Assembly (NCBI GenBank): GCA_013180625.2
Contig: SNVD02013041.1
Coordinates: 1-64,000 of the forward strand
Length of the DNA stretch: 64,000 nucleotides
DNA from: Boswellia sacra
Taxonomy: Eukaryota > Streptophyta > Magnoliopsida > Sapindales > Burseraceae
Direction: 5' to 3'
Made by a program: the position numbers and the translations under genes. Below, piece by piece: positions 58,976 to 64,000 of this stretch. The notes under the pieces are model-generated. The model did not search any database. It saw nothing but the letters and a program-made list of their open reading frames with translations, and was not told the origin of the DNA. Every line of letters begins with the position of its first letter. Within the stretch, counting starts at the first letter, position 1.

Positions 58976-60436
58976 GTAATTCTGAATTTTTAGATTGTGG
59001 TTTTTATAAGAATTTGAGTTATTTGAGAATGTGATAATTGATGTTTGTTACGGTATTAATAATAGTCTATTACGCAAATCCCACTCTTAAAAGAAAAGGG
59101 GTAAATAATATTCTAATGATTTTTCTTATTTTATTTATTAGTTTTAATCTTGCAATCTAACTAAAAATTATATAAAGACATTATTGCCTTTCGTTTATTA
59201 GTCAATCATCGCGATGTTCGGGTTCAAGGGTTTAATGGATTAATTCTTAAAAACTCAAGGACGATGGTGGGGATAAATCCAAAAGTCCCATTGAGATAAA
59301 ATTCAGCCAAAACTCAAGGGCTATGGGTGAATTGTGGTATTAATCCATTTACTTTATTTTCGTGTACGTAATTCAAGGATTAAAACATTAAGATATTTAA
59401 AAGCTTCCGACTTTCTCACTGTAAACTACTTTCTTTTTCTCTTCTGGGTTTATCAGCAAAGCTTTTTCTGTTCAATGTACAGTAGGAAAGCTTTTTATAA
59501 GTTGCGAGAGTGGACAAGTTTCTTCTTTTGTCGATTTTTTCATGGTTTTTGGTTGATTCGTTGAGTCGTCAGCTCACTCCAACCCGGACCACGTGCTTTG
59601 TTTTTCTTATTGTTGTTTTAACCGTGGCTTAATTATTAGTTGAATTTTTCCATTCGAGAGAAATTATTAAGTTTTTACTGAAATCAACTTTGACCGTCAG
59701 CAACCCATTACAACACCTAATCAGCTAACCAATTGCAATAGCCCTCAACCACCAATTCCATCCAAACTGATTTGTTTATGAATTAGGGATTAGGGTTGAA
59801 ACTAATTGAATTCTAAGGTTTTGACGGGAATTAGGATTCTAAACTTTAGAATTCTTTTAATTATTTAGGGTGATGTGTTAAGCATAGTTATAATATAATC
59901 CAATATTTTAATTGAATTAAGAGTTTTTTTTTTAATTATATGGTGGTATTTACTTAAGAATTATTATTTTTAGTTTTTCTTTTCATAAGAATTTGATGTT
60001 TAAGTAAATATTGAGATATTTATTTAAAGAATATGCGGTAATATGGAATTTTGAAAATAATATTATAATTTATTTAAAGGACATATTGTTGGTATTGACT
60101 TTTGGAAATAATATTTGAATTTAAAATGCATTAAAAATGTGCAAACAAGAAAACGATTTTAAGCAATGTAAAGAGACTTGGCCTAGCTAAATTGTTTTAC
60201 ATGACAATATAATACAAGTCCATCACCAACCCAATCTTTACGGTAGTGTGATCACCAGACCAAACAACAGTCCATAACGTAAACTTAAAATCGCATTGAT
60301 GTCTACACTAATGAAATATCAAATGAAATGAAACTAACTATTTTCTTCCACCTAAGAGGACTATATTCACATAGAAATATTGAATTTGATTCCTTTCTCA
60401 TTCATATACACTTTGTATTCCATATGTGTTGAATAC
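58976..60436. other. Unassigned AT-rich DNA
   Basis: No continuation of CLPX and no other gene or element end is recognisable. A CACGTG box occurs near 59590 but without a gene to attach it to. Confidence 0.5.
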
Positions 60437-63137
60437 TGTTATACAAAATCCTTAAGTGCATAGAATCGTAACAAGTAATACAATAATGAGTGAGTTATTG
60501 TTCCCATGAGGATTGGTCATTAACTACTAAACTTAATCAAACTATGATTTTATTTGAATAATCAATTTAAATAGCAAATTTAAAAGAATTAACTAACTAA
60601 ATAACTGGAATAAAATTAAATACTAAGCAAAGAAATACTATATTAAGATAAATTCAATGGTATTGGGTACCAAGTTTCACCTAAGTTATCCACTCTATTA
60701 TTCAATCTAATTCAATTAATGTTCATCAATCTTGTTGCCAACCAATTTCACTAATGTATTTGTTATTCTTTCTCCAGCAAAAACAATGTATATTTGTAGG
60801 GAGAATCATATCTTTGTCTCATCAACTGCCTATAAATACCCATTAAGCACAATAAATTATAGACGGTTACACAAATCACAATCATATTTCTATCTCATGT
60901 TAATTTATGGCAAATTAATCAATGAATAATATAAATTAACTTCTCAATCTAATTTATATCTCAAATCATGCAATAGTTGACCAGACCATCACAAGCATTA
61001 ACCACATGAATAATTCACTCAACAAGAATTTGAATAAACATTAATATATTGAATTGAAATAATAGGGTATCAAACTTGGCTATATCCTAACACTAGAACA
61101 AGAAAATAAGTTCATAATGTAAATAACTTGGCTATATCCTAACCCTAGAACAAGAAAATTAGTTCATAATGTAAATAAAATTAGCACAAAATTACATAGA
61201 GATCATAGAATGCAAAGAAAGAACTAGAATCTTGAAGATTCCCTCCTTGAGTTGCCTCCCAGGGTTGTAGATTGCTTCCTTGCCTCCTAAGCACCTCTAA
61301 TGACACCTCTGATGTCCTAAAGAAGGCCTAGAAGTCGTCTATTTATAGTCTATAAGAAAAAGAATTCGAATCCGAGTTGAAAGAGGAATCCTAAAAATTT
61401 TCAGAATTGGTCTTGCACAGGAGCTCAGCTACAGTGGCATGGGAGCACCAACTTTCTAGCTTTGAAAGCTTTGTTGTTTGGATCTTGCACCACTGCGCCA
61501 TTTTGTGTTACATTGGAGTGCCAAATTTCTGATTGAGTAGTCCAAAGCTTTTCCTCTTTTGGCCTTTTTTACTCTTATTTTTGATGTGCTTTATTAGAAA
61601 TCCAATTCCTTTCCAAAGAATCTGCATTTAATTAAAATAGCACATTATTTTCTCCTTATTTTACTCAAAAACTAATCAAAAATTAAATTTAAGATTTATT
61701 AAATCAATGAATAAAATTCACTAACAAATACCCCCAAACTTAACATTTTGCTAGTCCTCGAGCAAAATAAAAACAATTAATAAAAGTAACAAATATGCTT
61801 TAGACCAAAAATTATTCATGCAAAGTTAAATTAGCATTTAGCAGTGCGGTTAGCCTTAAAAATTGCATTGCTGATAACTCAAAAAAAATTTCAAACTCGC
61901 AAAACCATCTAAGATTCTCGTCAACATTAGTTAATTAAGTCCATTTCCAATTCCTTGAGTGTGTGTGTGATTAGTCAATCTCACATCATTGAATGCAATT
62001 CAAATGAGATTATGTGACAAAATGAGTTAAGCAAGACTTTTATATGGTATATGAAACTGAGACTGCATAAGCTTGCCAGTCATGCTACTCTCCACAAATG
62101 TAGATCAACTCAACATCAAAGATCAAATAGGACTTTTTAAAGCTTTTAATGAATGGCTAGGGTATTAAGGGTATGGAAAAAGGGTAAATTTTTCGGTTCA
62201 AATTACTCATAAAGCATGTAAAATCTCTCAACTTTATAAACTTTCCATCCTCCTCAACTCATATTTTCAATACAACTCCATCAAGCTTCAATTAAATCTC
62301 TCCTCCCCTTTTTATGTTTGAACATCTACCCAATATGGCAAGAAATACATGCATTACCCTTATCTTGTCCACTCTTTTGACCGTTTGCAAGATTCTCTCT
62401 TTTATTTTTTTCATTTTTTGTTTCATCTTTTCAATTGGATAGTGCAATGTTGGTCACTTAAGCTTTCTTTTTAGTTCAAGTAACAAGCTTTCAGCTAGTA
62501 ACTCCAAGCCCGTTGGCCTTATGAAACTGGATGTTAAGACATCCCTAAGGGCTTACTTGCTTGAACTAAAAAGGCTACGAAATCAACTAATCCAAAAAAA
62601 ATTTTTATAGCGAGAATAATGCAAAGAGTTAAATTTACAATGAAATAGACTTCAATCAAAGTCATCAAACTCAAAATCAACCTTTAATCCCAAACTACAT
62701 AGCTAATCATGTCATATACCATCGAAACACCTCTCACTCCCCCTTATGCATCCTTATTTGTGCAACAACCAAAAGTTTTGAAAGATTAACATGCTTATGA
62801 GTAAGAGACATTGTTTAGATATATTCTTTATGTCGCTGGGATAAATTTAGTGATCTAACAAAGAAAAATGCTTCAAAAGGCTCAAAGGGGACAATTAGGG
62901 ATCAATTTAAATCATGGGTTCGTTCGAAAGGCTCAAATGATCCAAAAATAGCCTAAATCATCTCTGTAATGTTGAGTTGTCTATGATTTCGTCTCAAGTA
63001 GCAATCAACCAAGTTCTAGAATCTTTTCGAAATTTTATACTCATTTACATTACATAAGCTTTCTTGGAATCAATAAACAATTTCAATGATCTTGACTCAA
63101 TGTGCTCAAATATTTGTTCAAGGAATTGAAAATAACA
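60437..63137 (-). mobile_element. 3' part of a second Athila-like element of the 39770-51008 family
   Basis: The LTR (60437-61726, TGTTATACAAAATCC to CTAACA) is followed by the polypurine tract (61727-61742) and internal non-coding DNA. This internal DNA aligns with 41028-43137 but without the local 760-bp duplication. The match stops abruptly after CAAGGAATTGAAAATAA at 63137, where sequence of a different, CACTA-like kind begins. No coding part of the element is included. Whether it is a truncated copy or is interrupted by an insertion cannot be told from the window. Confidence 0.88.
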
Positions 63138-63400
63138 TATTCCTATACATGTCATTTGGTCAACCTGACATAAACCTTAATGTTGGTCAGTAAGGCGACA
63201 CATTTCTAGTTTGAAATTGGTCTTATGTGTCGATTTTCGTGAGTTATGTGTCGTCTAGTAGCTGACACGTACTTATGGAGTAGACATGTCAGTTTTTTAT
63301 CTGCATGTCGTTTTTTACCGATACTGATTTAAATCTTTGTTTAAAAAATATACTACTTGTCGATTCTTTTGAACTGGCAAGTAGTGTGTGTATATATATA
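63138..63400. mobile_element. Subterminal zone of a CACTA-type element related to 25770-34789
   Basis: The motifs TATGTGTCG, GCGACACAT and GCTGACACGT recur in both orientations, as at 25790-26480. The zone ends with AAATCTTTGTTTAAAAAATA followed by an inverted repeat (ACTACTTG 63352-63359, CAAGTAGT 63378-63385). This is the same arrangement as the hairpin at 26420-26477 but with a different stem sequence. The terminal CACTA itself is missing at the left junction. Confidence 0.6.
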
Positions 63401-64000
63401 TAGAGAAATCTGGTTTTTTATATAATATTATAATACTATAGATGCAGTATCACAAACACCCATATGCTATAAACTTAATAGGCAACAAAAATACAAAACA
63501 ATCAAATCCCAAAACACTATAAACTTAATCAAACCCAAATCCCATTACAAGCTAGCTCAGAACTACACATTCCAAACAAAGTTAGAAATCCAAAGTTGAA
63601 CTTAGATCAAAAGGAAACAAAGTTTAATTCTACAACATATATAGTACTAATTTCTTACTAATCAAACCCCATTACAAATCCAAAAATCAAACACAACAAA
63701 ATTAAACTACCAAAAACAAGCACAAAACTCTAAATTATGCACTATAATCAAGTGATAATTAATGAGTCCACTATACCCAGTTGTATTGCATATAACTATA
63801 AAAATTAATTGTTTATACAATAACAAATAAGCAATAAACATAATAAATGCAGCATCTCAACTCCAACAATCAAGAAAAGGTTGATAAGTTCAATTCATAA
63901 ATCCAAAAGCTAGCATGTGAACCATTCTAATTGAGAGAATCTTTAGACACTTTTGTGGCTCTTAGGAAATCCTTGGACACTAAACTAGTCTTTTTGGTTC
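63401..64000. other. Unassigned A/C-rich DNA
   Basis: Text rich in CAAA and ACAA with no coding signal. By position it would be the interior of the element starting at 63138. Confidence 0.35.

Noticed and set aside
1..64000. CRISPR arrays, rRNA genes, tRNA genes
   Set aside because: None seen. The tRNA-Asp-like strings at 3025 and 49723 are retrotransposon primer sites, not tRNA genes, since the rest of the cloverleaf is absent.

Overview
The window is low-GC, gene-poor nuclear DNA of a flowering plant, probably a eudicot; I cannot name the species. It holds plant-type LTR retrotransposons primed by tRNA-Asp, CACTA-type DNA transposon ends, and broken pieces of ordinary plant genes that still carry their introns. 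I see no intact host gene. Nearly everything recognisable is a transposable element, a relic of one, or a host-gene fragment lying in or next to one.

Layout. 1-4475: 5' half of an Athila-type Ty3/gypsy element on the minus strand (5' LTR, tRNA-Asp primer site, decayed gag, protease, start of reverse transcriptase), cut by the window edge. 5239-9170: a short Mutator-like N-terminal reading frame and exons of a dead EHD gene (EH-domain, dynamin-related GTPase). 9830-12000: TTTAC-rich DNA with an approximately 0.85 kb tandem duplication. 12337-19240: a graveyard of CACTA left ends. 19243-20606: a LINE endonuclease region with no indel over about 1.2 kb but ten stops. 20607-23312: the 3' half of a Ty1/copia element. 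25770-34789: an approximately 9 kb CACTA-type element carrying intron-containing pieces of at least four host genes, all on the minus strand: an STY-type ACT-domain kinase, chaperonin CCT2, the kinase TOR and an alpha/beta hydrolase. 39770-51008: a complete, TSD-flanked, non-autonomous Athila-like element in which protease is fused to the integrase C-terminus. 51225-57252: a 303-bp direct repeat (302 of 303 identical) bracketing a 5.4 kb transposon remnant that contains a LIP2 lipoyltransferase exon. 57723-58975: four 5' exons of a dead CLPX gene. 60437-63137: the 3' end of a second copy of the 39770-51008 retrotransposon family. From 63138: the subterminal zone of another element related to the one at 25770.

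History readable from the sequence. A roughly 2.45 kb segment was duplicated (left copy 25090-36560, right copy 37400-51110). The CACTA-type element then entered the left copy and the Athila-like element the right copy, so each copy gives the empty site of the other insertion.

The main point of interest is repeated capture of host exons. Pieces of seven host genes are present (EHD, STY kinase, CCT2, TOR, alpha/beta hydrolase, LIP2, CLPX), five of them clearly inside transposon-like units. The TOR piece keeps six exons with GT-AG borders, compatible phases and 205 uninterrupted codons. Family names come from recognising conserved protein segments by eye; no database search was run.
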